In this document: piece after piece, positions 5,466-12,754 of the stretch
Layout of the letters: each line of letters begins with the position of its first letter
How positions within the stretch are numbered: the first letter of the stretch is position 1
Assembly: GCA_910579435.1 (NCBI GenBank)
Contig: CAJTVF010000046.1
Location: 1 to 19,406, forward strand
Source of the DNA: an uncultured Oscillibacter sp.
GTDB taxonomy: Bacteria; Bacillota; Clostridia; Oscillospirales; Oscillospiraceae
Reading direction: 5' to 3'
Length of the DNA stretch: 19,406 nucleotides
The notes under the pieces: generated by a model
Seen by the model: only the letters and a program-made list of their open reading frames with translations
Told to the model about the DNA's origin: nothing
The model's database searches: none
Program-made: the position numbers and the translations under genes

Positions 5466-5954
5466 ATGAAAAAAGCCGCTGTCCTCATGGGTTCTGATTC
5501 CGACTGGCCGGTAGTCCGGGCCGCCTGCGCCCAGCTGGACGCCTTCGGCGTCCCCTACGAGGCCCATATCATGAGCGCCCACCGCAGCCCCGCCCAGGTG
5601 GCGGAGTTCGCCTCCTACGCCCGGAAAAACGGCTTTGGCGTCATCATCTGCGCCGCAGGCCTGGCCGCCCACCTGGCGGGGGCCGTGGCCGCCAACACCA
5701 CCCTGCCCGTCATCGGCATCCCCATGAAGGGGGGTGCCCTGGACGGGCTGGACGCTTTATTGGCCACCGTGCAGATGCCCAGCGGCATCCCTGTGGCCAC
5801 GGTAGCCCTGAACGGGGCCAAGAACGCCGCCATCCTGGCCGCCCAGATTCTGGCGGTGGAGGACGCGAACCTGGCGGCCTGGCTGGACGCCGCCCGCCGG
5901 GACATGGCCGCCCAGATTGAGGAGAAGGACGCCGCCCTACAAGCGGAAATCTGA
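5466..5954 (+). CDS. purE: N5-carboxyaminoimidazole ribonucleotide mutase (class I PurE)
   Basis: A 162-aa cytoplasmic enzyme forming CAIR in step 6 of purine synthesis. It shows GSDSDW (9-14), SAHRSP with the catalytic His39, AAGLAAHLAG (63-72), and MPSGIPVATVAL (104-115), followed by KNAAILAAQIL. The GSDSDW and SAHR motifs and the overall alignment place it with bacterial class I enzymes, which use N5-CAIR, rather than the animal-like class II carboxylases. A strong AAGGAG lies 9 nt before the ATG. Its usual partner PurK, which makes N5-CAIR, is not adjacent and not in the window. Either purK is elsewhere or the enzyme works with spontaneously formed carbamate at high bicarbonate. Confidence 0.95.
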   Translation: MKKAAVLMGSDSDWPVVRAACAQLDAFGVPYEAHIMSAHRSPAQVAEFASYARKNGFGVIICAAGLAAHLAGAVAANTTLPVIGIPMKGGALDGLDALLATVQMPSGIPVATVALNGAKNAAILAAQILAVEDANLAAWLDAARRDMAAQIEEKDAALQAEI

Positions 5955-5958
5955 GCGC

Positions 5959-6390
5959 ATGGGGGAACACACCTATTTCCTGAAAGCCATGGACTGGGCC
6001 GCCGCCGGAACCTACTACGACGAGGCGCACAACGCCTTCCCCCTCCGTGGAAGCGTCCGTATTCTCCGGGAGCCGGAATGGACGCTGAACGGCCTCCTGG
6101 AGGTCCGGTCGGACCCGCCGGTCCGCTTTACCAACGACTACCGCATCCGCCAGGCGGCTTCCCCGCTCACCTTGGAGTGGACCTCCTTCAACCCGGCCCT
6201 GGGCCCGCTGGAGGGCTCCTTCGAGTTTGTGGGGCGCAGCATTCTCTCCGCCTACCGCTCCCAAGACGGCGCGTACAGCGGCACGGAGGTCCTGACCCTG
6301 CGGGAGGACGGGAGTTATTACAACGCGGGAGCCGCGTTTCGGGGCGGCAGGCGGCTTTCCTCCTGGGAAGCGGTCCTGACGCCGGTCTGA
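5959..6390 (+). CDS. Conserved-looking beta-rich protein of unknown function
   Basis: A 143-aa soluble protein with no signal peptide, no membrane segment and no cysteine. I do not recognise a named family. The sequence alternates hydrophobic and polar residues and suggests a small beta barrel: GTYYDEAHNAFPLRGSVRI, then WTSFNPALGPLEGSFEFVG, then a repeat of short strands ending in LSSWEAVL. ATG 5959 lies 4 nt after the purE stop. The ribosome binding site is weak, so it probably depends on translational coupling to purE. It continues with a 39-nt gap to purC. Codon use is like its neighbours, so it is an established operon member rather than a recent insertion. A ligand-binding or accessory role in the pathway is a guess from position only. 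Confidence 0.8.
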   Translation: MGEHTYFLKAMDWAAAGTYYDEAHNAFPLRGSVRILREPEWTLNGLLEVRSDPPVRFTNDYRIRQAASPLTLEWTSFNPALGPLEGSFEFVGRSILSAYRSQDGAYSGTEVLTLREDGSYYNAGAAFRGGRRLSSWEAVLTPV

Positions 6391-6429
6391 GAAAAACCTT
6401 GAATTTAAATACAGACGGAGGAATTCAAT

Positions 6430-7143
6430 ATGCAAAAGCTGGAGCAGCTCTACGAGGGAAAGGCCAAGAAGGTTTTCAAAACCGACGACCCCAATCTGTA
6501 CATTGTGGACTATAAGGACGACGCCACCGCCTTCAACGGCCTGAAAAAAGGCACCATCGCGGGCAAAGGCGTCATCAACAACCAAATGACCAACCGCTTC
6601 ATGGCGAAGCTGGAGCAGGCCGGGGTCCCCACCCACTTCGTGGAGGAGCTGAGCCAGCGGGAGACCGTGGTGAAAAAGGTCTCCATCGTCCCCCTGGAGG
6701 TCATCATCCGCAACATCTCCGCCGGGTCCTTCGCCAAGCGCTACGGCGTGGAGGAGGGCATCGTCTTCGGCGCGCCCACCATCGAGTTCTCCTATAAAAA
6801 CGACGACCTGGGGGACCCGCTTCTGAACGAGTACCACGCCCTGGCCCTGAAGCTGGCCACCAAGGAGGAAATTGAGACCATTAAGAAGTACGCCTTCCAG
6901 GTCAACGACTTCCTCAAGTCCTTCTGGGCCTCCTGCGGCGTGACCCTGGTGGACTTCAAGCTGGAGTTCGGCCGTTTGGACGACGGAACCATCGTCCTGG
7001 CGGACGAGATCAGCCCCGACACCTGCCGCCTCTGGGACGCCAAGACCCATGAAAAGCTGGACAAGGACCGCTTCCGCCGGGACCTGGGCGGCGTGGAGGA
7101 TGCCTATGCCGAGGTCATGCGCCGGATGGCGGAGGCGCTGTAA
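6430..7143 (+). CDS. purC: SAICAR synthetase
   Basis: A 237-aa ATP-dependent ligase that joins aspartate to CAIR (step 7). It shows LYEGKAKKVF at residues 7-16 (nucleotide-binding loop), DDATAFNGLKKGTIAGKG, the substrate-binding IIRNISAGSFAKRYG (about 95-109), and DEISPDTCRLWD near residue 195. The length is normal for the bacterial single-domain enzyme. GGAGGAATT precedes the ATG with good spacing. Its stop codon TAA shares one base with the purF ATG (TAATG), so the two are translationally coupled. Confidence 0.96.
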   Translation: MQKLEQLYEGKAKKVFKTDDPNLYIVDYKDDATAFNGLKKGTIAGKGVINNQMTNRFMAKLEQAGVPTHFVEELSQRETVVKKVSIVPLEVIIRNISAGSFAKRYGVEEGIVFGAPTIEFSYKNDDLGDPLLNEYHALALKLATKEEIETIKKYAFQVNDFLKSFWASCGVTLVDFKLEFGRLDDGTIVLADEISPDTCRLWDAKTHEKLDKDRFRRDLGGVEDAYAEVMRRMAEAL

Positions 7144-8567
7144 TGGGCGGATTTTTCGGCGCGATTTCCAAACGGGACGTGGTGCTGGACGTGTTCTTCG
7201 GCACGGACTACCACTCCCACCTGGGCACCCGCCGGGGCGGCATGGCCGTCTATGACGGGGACGGAACCGGCTTCCACCGGCAGATTCACAACATTGAGAA
7301 CACCCCCTTCCGCACGAAGTTCGAGAAGGACCTAGCCGGGTTCCGAGGCTGCTCCGGCATCGGCTGCATCAGCGACACAGACCCCCAGCCCCTGCTGATG
7401 CGCTCCCACCTGGGGCTGTACGCCATCTCCACCGTGGGCATCATCAACAACGCCGAGGAGCTGGTGGACCGCTACTTCTCCGACCACGGCCACCAGTTCA
7501 TGGCCATGAGCTCCGGCAAGGTCAACGCCACGGAGCTGGCGGCCTCCCTCATCAACCAGAAGGACGACCTGGTCACCGGCATCCGTTACGCCCAGGAGCA
7601 GATCGAGGGCTCCATGACCATCCTCATCCTCACAACCGAGGGCATCTACGCCGCCCGGGACCGCCTGGGCCGCCTGCCGGTGCTCATCGGGCAGAGCGGG
7701 GAGGGCTGCTGCGTCTCCTTCGAATCCTTCGCCTACCATAAATTGGGCTATCAGGACGCCTACGAGCTGGGCCCCCAGGAGATCGTGAAAATCACTCCCG
7801 AGGGCTGGGAGACCCTCTCCCCCGCCGGGAAGGACATGCGCATCTGCGCCTTCCTCTGGACCTACTACGGCTATCCCAACTCCTGCTACGAGGGGACGAA
7901 CGTGGAGGTCATGCGCTGCCGCAACGGCGAGATCATGGCCCGGGACGAGGTCCAGCGGGGCCAGCTTCCGAAGGTGGACTACGTGGCGGGGGTCCCGGAC
8001 TCCGGCGTCCCCCACGCCATCGGCTTTGCCAACCGCAGCGGGAAGCCCTTCGCCCGGCCCTTTGTAAAATACACGCCCACCTGGCCCCGGTCCTTCATGC
8101 CCGAGAGCCAGAACGTGCGGAACCAGGTGGCCAAGATGAAGCAGATTCCCGTCCACGAGCTCATCCGCGGGAAAAAGCTCCTCTTCGTGGACGACTCCAT
8201 TGTCCGGGGCACCCAGCTCCGGGAGACGATTGAATTTCTCTACGAGTCCGGCGCGGAGGAGGTCCACATGCGCTCCGCCTGTCCTCCTATCATGTATGGC
8301 TGCAAGTACCTGAACTTCTCCCGGAGCAACTCCGACATGGAGCTTCTCAGCCGCAGGACCATCCAGACCCTGGAGGGAGACGAGGGCCAGAACCATCTGG
8401 AGGAATACGCCGACGCCTCCACAGAGCGGGGCCAGTGCATGCTCCGGACCATCTGCAAGGAGATGGGCTTCGATTCCCTGGGCTACCAGTCCCTGGACGG
8501 CCTTCTGGAGGCCATCGGCATCGACCGGGACAAGATCTGCACCTACTGCTGGACGGGAAAGGAATGA
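7143..8567 (+). CDS. purF: Amidophosphoribosyltransferase homolog lacking the glutaminase nucleophile
   Basis: A 474-aa homolog of the enzyme of step 1, PRPP to phosphoribosylamine. The C-terminal phosphoribosyltransferase domain is intact, with LFVDDSIVRGTQLR (347-360) as the PRPP loop. Cysteines at 235, 387, 466 and 469 (the last two as CTYC) match the four Fe-S ligands of the Bacillus enzyme. The N-terminal class II glutaminase domain is present by alignment but lacks its active site. The protein starts MGGFFGA, not with Cys, and the first cysteine is residue 70. The oxyanion Asn of HNGN is V98 (TVGI), the Asp of SDTE is A129 (NATE), and the RYxT arginine is gone. It may use free ammonia or NH3 from a separate glutaminase. 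I recall similar N-termini in other Clostridia, so this is probably lineage-wide rather than damage. Confidence 0.9.
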   Translation: MGGFFGAISKRDVVLDVFFGTDYHSHLGTRRGGMAVYDGDGTGFHRQIHNIENTPFRTKFEKDLAGFRGCSGIGCISDTDPQPLLMRSHLGLYAISTVGIINNAEELVDRYFSDHGHQFMAMSSGKVNATELAASLINQKDDLVTGIRYAQEQIEGSMTILILTTEGIYAARDRLGRLPVLIGQSGEGCCVSFESFAYHKLGYQDAYELGPQEIVKITPEGWETLSPAGKDMRICAFLWTYYGYPNSCYEGTNVEVMRCRNGEIMARDEVQRGQLPKVDYVAGVPDSGVPHAIGFANRSGKPFARPFVKYTPTWPRSFMPESQNVRNQVAKMKQIPVHELIRGKKLLFVDDSIVRGTQLRETIEFLYESGAEEVHMRSACPPIMYGCKYLNFSRSNSDMELLSRRTIQTLEGDEGQNHLEEYADASTERGQCMLRTICKEMGFDSLGYQSLDGLLEAIGIDRDKICTYCWTGKE

Positions 8568-8612
8568 CCGCGCGGCAGCCCCCGGCCCCAAATCAAAACA
8601 TGGAGGTTCAAC

Positions 8613-9680
8613 ATGGAAAACTCCCATTCCGCCGCCTACGCCGCCGCCGGCGTGGACATTACTGCCGGCTATGAGGGCGTGCGGCTGATGAAGCCCTTTG
8701 TGGAGCGCACCAAAATCCCCGGCGTGGTCTCCGGCATCGGCGGCTTCGGCGGCCTCTTCGCCCCGGACCTCTCCGGAATGAAAGAGCCCGTCCTGGTCTC
8801 CGGCACAGACGGCGTGGGCACCAAGCTCCGCCTGGCCCAGCTGCTGGACAAACACGACACCATCGGCATAGACTGTGTAGCCATGTGCGTCAACGACATC
8901 ATCTGCTGCGGGGCCAGGCCCCTCTTTTTCCTGGACTACATCGCCATCGGCAAAAACGAGGCGGAGAAGGTCGCCTCCATCGTCTCCGGCGTGGCGGAGG
9001 GCTGCGTCCAGTCCGGCTGCGCCCTGATCGGCGGCGAGACCGCCGAGCACCCCGGCGTCATGGCCCCGGAGGACTACGACATCGCGGGCTTCGCCGTGGG
9101 CGTGGTGGACAAGCCGAAGATCATCGACGGTAGCCGGGTCCGGGAGGGGGACGCCCTCATCGGCCTGACCTCCTCCGGCGTTCATTCCAACGGCTTCTCC
9201 CTGGTGCGGAAGGTCTTCGACATCGAGCACGCCGGCCTCGCCTCCCCGCTGGAGGAGCTGGAGGGCAAGTCCCTGGGCGAGGTTCTGCTGGCCCCCACAA
9301 AAATCTACGTCAAGGCCGTCCGGGCCCTGCTGGACGGGGGGATTGACCTCCACGGCGCCAGCCATATTACCGGCGGCGGCTTCTTCGAGAACGTGCCCCG
9401 GATGCTGCCCCAGGGCCTGGAGGCCCATTTCTACGCCGCCGCGCTGCCATGCCCGCCCATCTTTCAGCTGATTGCAAAGCGGGGAAACATCTCCGAGCAC
9501 GACATGTACAATACCTTCAACATGGGCCTGGGCCTGGTGCTGGCTGTCCCCCGGGAGCAGGCGGAGAAGGCCCTGGACATTCTTCACCGCGCCGGTGAGC
9601 CCGACGCGGCGGAGGTGGGCAGCGTATCCCGCGGGAATGCGGGCGTCGCTTTCTGCGAAGTCTGCCCCCCTGTCGTATGA
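8613..9680 (+). CDS. purM: Phosphoribosylformylglycinamidine cyclo-ligase (AIR synthetase)
   Basis: A 355-aa ATP-dependent enzyme closing the imidazole ring (step 5, FGAM to AIR). Family signatures are AYAAAGVDITAGYEGV at the N-terminus, SGTDGVGTKLRLA (69-81), DCVAMCVNDIICCGARPLFFLDY (about 89-111), GGETAEHPGVM, and GLTSSGVHSNGFSLVRK. HITGGGFFENVPRMLP marks the C-terminal domain. Length is normal for bacteria. A GGAGG sits 6 nt before the ATG in a 45-nt gap after purF. Its end overlaps purN by ATGA. Confidence 0.96.
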   Translation: MENSHSAAYAAAGVDITAGYEGVRLMKPFVERTKIPGVVSGIGGFGGLFAPDLSGMKEPVLVSGTDGVGTKLRLAQLLDKHDTIGIDCVAMCVNDIICCGARPLFFLDYIAIGKNEAEKVASIVSGVAEGCVQSGCALIGGETAEHPGVMAPEDYDIAGFAVGVVDKPKIIDGSRVREGDALIGLTSSGVHSNGFSLVRKVFDIEHAGLASPLEELEGKSLGEVLLAPTKIYVKAVRALLDGGIDLHGASHITGGGFFENVPRMLPQGLEAHFYAAALPCPPIFQLIAKRGNISEHDMYNTFNMGLGLVLAVPREQAEKALDILHRAGEPDAAEVGSVSRGNAGVAFCEVCPPVV

Positions 9681-10276
9681 GCAAGGCGAGAATCGCCGTC
9701 CTGGTCTCCGGCGGCGGAACAAACCTGGAGGCCCTTTTAAACGCCCAGGAGGCGGGCAAAATTCCCCATGGCGAGATCGTCGTGGTCCTGTCCAGCGCCC
9801 CCGGGGCCTACGCCCTGGAGCGGGCGAAAAACCACGGCGTCCCCGGCTTCGCCGTCCCCCGGAAGGGACGCTCCCAGGAGGAATTTGAAGCCGGGCTGAC
9901 GGAAAAACTGAGGTCGTACCAGGCGGACATGATCGTCCTGGCAGGCTTCCTCTCCATCCTCTCCGGGGAGTTTGTCAAGCGCTGGCCGGAGCGCATCCTG
10001 AACGTCCACCCCGCCCTGATCCCCTCCTTCTGCGGCAAGGGGATGTACGGCCTGCGGGTCCACGAGGCGGCGCTGGAAACGGGCGTAAAGGTCACCGGGG
10101 CCACGGTGCATTTGGTAAACGAGATTCCCGACGGAGGACGCATCCTCCTGCAAAAGGCGGTGGAGGTCCTTCCCGGCGACACGCCGGAGGTCCTCCAGCG
10201 CCGGGTAATGGAACAGGCGGAATGGGTGCTGCTGCCCCAAGCAGCGGAGCTTGTCGCCCAGGGCCTGTCCCGCTGA
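9677..10276 (+). CDS. purN: Phosphoribosylglycinamide formyltransferase
   Basis: A 199-aa transformylase that transfers the formyl group of 10-formyl-THF to GAR (step 3). It shows the phosphate-binding SGGGTNLEALL (11-21), the catalytic pair N109 and H111 in NVHPALIPSF, GKGMYGLRVHEAAL, and Asp152 in EIPDGGRIL, the equivalent of Asp144 in E. coli. The Pro usual after DGG is Arg here, a small deviation outside the catalytic residues. The start overlaps the purM stop by ATGA. The folate-dependent PurN is present, and no PurT is seen. Confidence 0.95.
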   Translation: MSKARIAVLVSGGGTNLEALLNAQEAGKIPHGEIVVVLSSAPGAYALERAKNHGVPGFAVPRKGRSQEEFEAGLTEKLRSYQADMIVLAGFLSILSGEFVKRWPERILNVHPALIPSFCGKGMYGLRVHEAALETGVKVTGATVHLVNEIPDGGRILLQKAVEVLPGDTPEVLQRRVMEQAEWVLLPQAAELVAQGLSR

Positions 10277-10294
10277 CAGAAAGGACGGTTTTTT

Positions 10295-11407
10295 ATGATG
10301 GACCTCTCTCAGCTTCACGACTTCCACCCGCATTCCTCCGGCCTGGAACGGGACGTCCAGTCCCTGCTGGCCCGCTCCAGGCAGGAGCGGCGGCCCTGCG
10401 AGCGGGACGCCTTTATCGCCCTGCTGGCGGGCGTTCCCGCCCTGCGGAAAACCCCCGGCCTCCCGGAAATCAAGGAGGCGGACTACTTCACCACACTGCC
10501 TCACTGCGCCACGGACGCGGACGCCGCCGCCTGCCGGGCGCATTTGAAGACGGTTTACGGCGTCAAGGACAAGGACAGCCTCCTGGACTTCTGCGACCGG
10601 CAGTTCCGCTGCCAGGACAATTATCTGGACTTCGAGGCCGTCTGGGAGGGCCGCCCCCTCTTTGACCCCGCCTCCTTGAATCCCGACGCCGCCGGGTTCT
10701 TTACCCAGGCCCGGGACTTCTCCGCCCAGTTCTATCCCCTGGTGGGCCATCACGGCTATCTCGCCTGGGATATCAGCGAGCGGACGGGCCACCTCCGGGC
10801 GGGGCTGGCCTGCGGCCTTCTGACCCGGGAGGAGTTTGACGGGCTGGCCGAGAAGCAGATCGTCCAGGCCCAGGCCTTCGGAAGCTGGGAGGAGTACGCC
10901 GCCAGCCTGGTCTGCGGCGCGCTGTACTGGGACTTCCGCCAGGGGACCTCCCTGCCGGACCTCCAGAAGGCCCAGCGGCTGTGGATGGACCTGGTGCGGA
11001 CCCTGCTGGCCAACGACGCCGCCTGGGACAGCGGCTTCTGGTACGTCCCCAAGCGGGAAAAGGACTACCGCCTCTGGCCCTCGGAGATGAAGATGTACCT
11101 CCCGGACTGGGAGGGTCCCAACGGCTGCTTTGTCACGGACCGCATCGCCGTGGACGGCTGCCCGGTGGGCTGGTGCTACCGGGAGGAGCCGGAGGCCGGC
11201 TTCCCCGACAGCGGCTGGCGCTTTTTCTCCGGCGACGAGAGCCCGGACTATATCGCCGATATCAGCCATACCGGCATTTTTGATCTCAACACCGCCTGCA
11301 ATCTGGACCCGGACATCATCCCCCTGCTGACGGCCCCTTATCAGAGCGCCTTCGTCCGGGAGGACGGGAAATTCCGCCCGGAGCCCTTCGAGCTGACAGA
11401 AGACTGA
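10295..11407 (+). CDS. DUF1266-DUF2185-like two-domain protein, function unknown
   Basis: A 370-aa soluble protein. Residues of about 80-245 resemble DUF1266, with GYLAWDISERTGHLRAGLACGLL, SWEEYAASLVCGALYW and W-rich helices. Residues of about 276-360 resemble DUF2185 (the Imm33-like immunity family), with CFVTDRIAVDGCPVGWCYREEP, DSGWRFFSGDESPDYI, FDLNT and DPDIIPLL. This assignment is by memory of family motifs, not by a search. Both families often appear as accessory or immunity-type proteins of unknown biochemical role. AAGGA lies 9 nt before ATG 10295, and a second ATG follows directly. It sits 18 nt after purN and 38 nt before the AICAR transformylase, so it is co-expressed with the pathway. 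No toxin gene is adjacent. A regulatory or binding function within purine metabolism is speculation. Confidence 0.82.
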   Translation: MMDLSQLHDFHPHSSGLERDVQSLLARSRQERRPCERDAFIALLAGVPALRKTPGLPEIKEADYFTTLPHCATDADAAACRAHLKTVYGVKDKDSLLDFCDRQFRCQDNYLDFEAVWEGRPLFDPASLNPDAAGFFTQARDFSAQFYPLVGHHGYLAWDISERTGHLRAGLACGLLTREEFDGLAEKQIVQAQAFGSWEEYAASLVCGALYWDFRQGTSLPDLQKAQRLWMDLVRTLLANDAAWDSGFWYVPKREKDYRLWPSEMKMYLPDWEGPNGCFVTDRIAVDGCPVGWCYREEPEAGFPDSGWRFFSGDESPDYIADISHTGIFDLNTACNLDPDIIPLLTAPYQSAFVREDGKFRPEPFELTED

Positions 11408-11445
11408 CGCGGAGCCCCCAACACACATACAAAGGAGCGCGGACC

Positions 11446-12627
11446 ATGAACGAGCTGGAACTGAAATACGGCTGCAACCCCAACCAGAAGCCCTCCCGCA
11501 TCTTCATGAAGGACGGCGGGGACCTGCCCCTCACCGTCCTGAACGGCAAGCCCGGCTATATCAACTTTCTGGACGCCCTGAACTCCTGGCAGCTGGCCCG
11601 GGAGCTGAAGGAGGCCACCGGAGGAATTCCCTCCGCCGCCAGCTTCAAGCATGTCTCCCCCGCCGGGGCCGCCGTGGGCCTGCCCCTCAGCGAGACGGAC
11701 CGGAGGCTCTACTTCGTGGAGCCGGAGGCGGAGCTCTCCCCCATCGCCTGCGCCTATATCCGGGCCCGGGGGGCGGACCGCCTGTGCTCCTACGGCGACT
11801 GGGCGGCCCTCTCCGACGTGTGCGACGCGGCGACGGCGAACTACCTCAAGGCCGAGGTCTCCGACGGCGTCATCGCCCCCGGCTATACGGCGGAGGCCCT
11901 GGAGATTCTGAAGACCAAGAAGAAGGGCGGCTACAACGTGGTTCAAATCGACCCGGCCTACGTCCCCGCCCCCCAGGAGTACAAGGACGTGTTCGGCGTC
12001 ACCTTCCAGCAGGGCCGGAACGAGTACAAAATCGGCGCGGACCTTCTCACCAGCATCGTCACGAAAAACCACGCCCTCCCCGACGCCGCCAAAACCGACA
12101 TGCTGGTGGCCCTCATCACCCTGAAATACACCCAGTCCAACTCCGTCTGCTACGTGAAGGACGGCCAGGCCATCGGCGTGGGGGCGGGCCAGCAGAGCCG
12201 CATCCACTGCACCCGCCTGGCGGGGACCAAGGCGGACAACTGGTGGCTGCGCCAGCACCCGGCGGTCCTGGCCCTGCCCTTCCTGGACGGCATCCGCCGC
12301 CCGGACCGGGACAACGCCATCGACGTCTACCTCTCCGACGAGTGGGAGGACCTGCTGGCGGAAGGCGCGTGGCAGGGCGTGTTTAAGGAGCGCCCCCAGC
12401 CCCTGACGGCGGAGGAAAAGAAAGCCTGGATTGCCCGGCTCGCCGGCGTCACCTGCGGCTCCGACGCCTTCTTCCCCTTCGGGGACAACGTGGAGCGGGC
12501 CCGGAAGAGCGGCGTTCAGTACATCGTCCAGCCCGGCGGCTCCATCCGGGACGACCACGTGATCGAAACCGCCGACAAATACGGCATGACCATGTGCTTC
12601 ACCGGCATGAGGCTGTTCCATCACTAA
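11446..12627 (+). CDS. purH: AICAR formyltransferase (monofunctional, PurH C-terminal domain only)
   Basis: A 393-aa enzyme formylating AICAR to FAICAR (step 9). It aligns only with the transformylase half of bifunctional PurH: KYGCNPNQKPSRI (7-19), SFKHVSPAGAAVG with Lys68-His69 of the active site, KYTQSNSVCYVKDGQAIGVG, GQQSRIHCTRLAG, KADNWWLRQ, SDAFFPFGDNVERA, and the terminal GGSIRDDHVIE...TGMRLFHH. The roughly 190-residue methylglyoxal-synthase-like IMP cyclohydrolase domain that begins normal PurH is absent, and the preceding gene does not supply it. AAGGAG precedes ATG 11446. The stand-alone form is typical of many Clostridia. The cyclohydrolase step must be provided elsewhere in the genome. 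Confidence 0.93.
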   Translation: MNELELKYGCNPNQKPSRIFMKDGGDLPLTVLNGKPGYINFLDALNSWQLARELKEATGGIPSAASFKHVSPAGAAVGLPLSETDRRLYFVEPEAELSPIACAYIRARGADRLCSYGDWAALSDVCDAATANYLKAEVSDGVIAPGYTAEALEILKTKKKGGYNVVQIDPAYVPAPQEYKDVFGVTFQQGRNEYKIGADLLTSIVTKNHALPDAAKTDMLVALITLKYTQSNSVCYVKDGQAIGVGAGQQSRIHCTRLAGTKADNWWLRQHPAVLALPFLDGIRRPDRDNAIDVYLSDEWEDLLAEGAWQGVFKERPQPLTAEEKKAWIARLAGVTCGSDAFFPFGDNVERARKSGVQYIVQPGGSIRDDHVIETADKYGMTMCFTGMRLFHH

Positions 12628-12651
12628 CTCGCCGCAGGTTCCAGATCCCCC

Positions 12652-12673
12652 GCTTCCGCCCAAGGGCGAAAGC
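12652..12673. other. Imperfect hairpin in the purH-purD gap
   Basis: GCTTCCGCCC (12652-12661) and GGGCGAAAGC (12664-12673) pair with a single C-A mismatch. It is the first of two hairpins in the 127-nt gap, the longest gap inside the operon. Confidence 0.45.
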
Positions 12674-12697
12674 TCCCTCATTCCACTGCTCCTCGTT

Positions 12698-12727
12698 TTC
12701 CTCCGTGGGCTCCGGCTCACGGAGGAA
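12698..12727. other. Strong 13-bp hairpin upstream of purD
   Basis: TTCCTCCGTG (12698-12707) pairs perfectly with CACGGAGGAA (12718-12727). The stem continues by one G-T and two G-C pairs to a TCCG tetraloop. No T-run follows, so it is not an intrinsic terminator. It ends 16 nt before the purD ribosome binding site (AAGGAG at 12744-12749) and could act in mRNA processing or stability, or be a small repeated palindrome. Confidence 0.6.
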
Positions 12728-12754
12728 GGGGGCGAAGAAACGCAAGGAGACGTT

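Noticed and set aside
5959..6390. The 143-aa protein as the missing IMP cyclohydrolase (PurO)
   Set aside because: It is too short, and none of the PurO motifs that I recall is present. It is left as unknown.
7332..9722. Very long minus-strand open frame opposite purF and purM (similar ones opposite purN, the transformylase, purD, purL and guaB)
   Set aside because: It is an artefact of GC-rich codon use on the coding strand. The translation is low-complexity Gly/Ala/His/Val-rich with no motif, and the plus-strand genes are certain.
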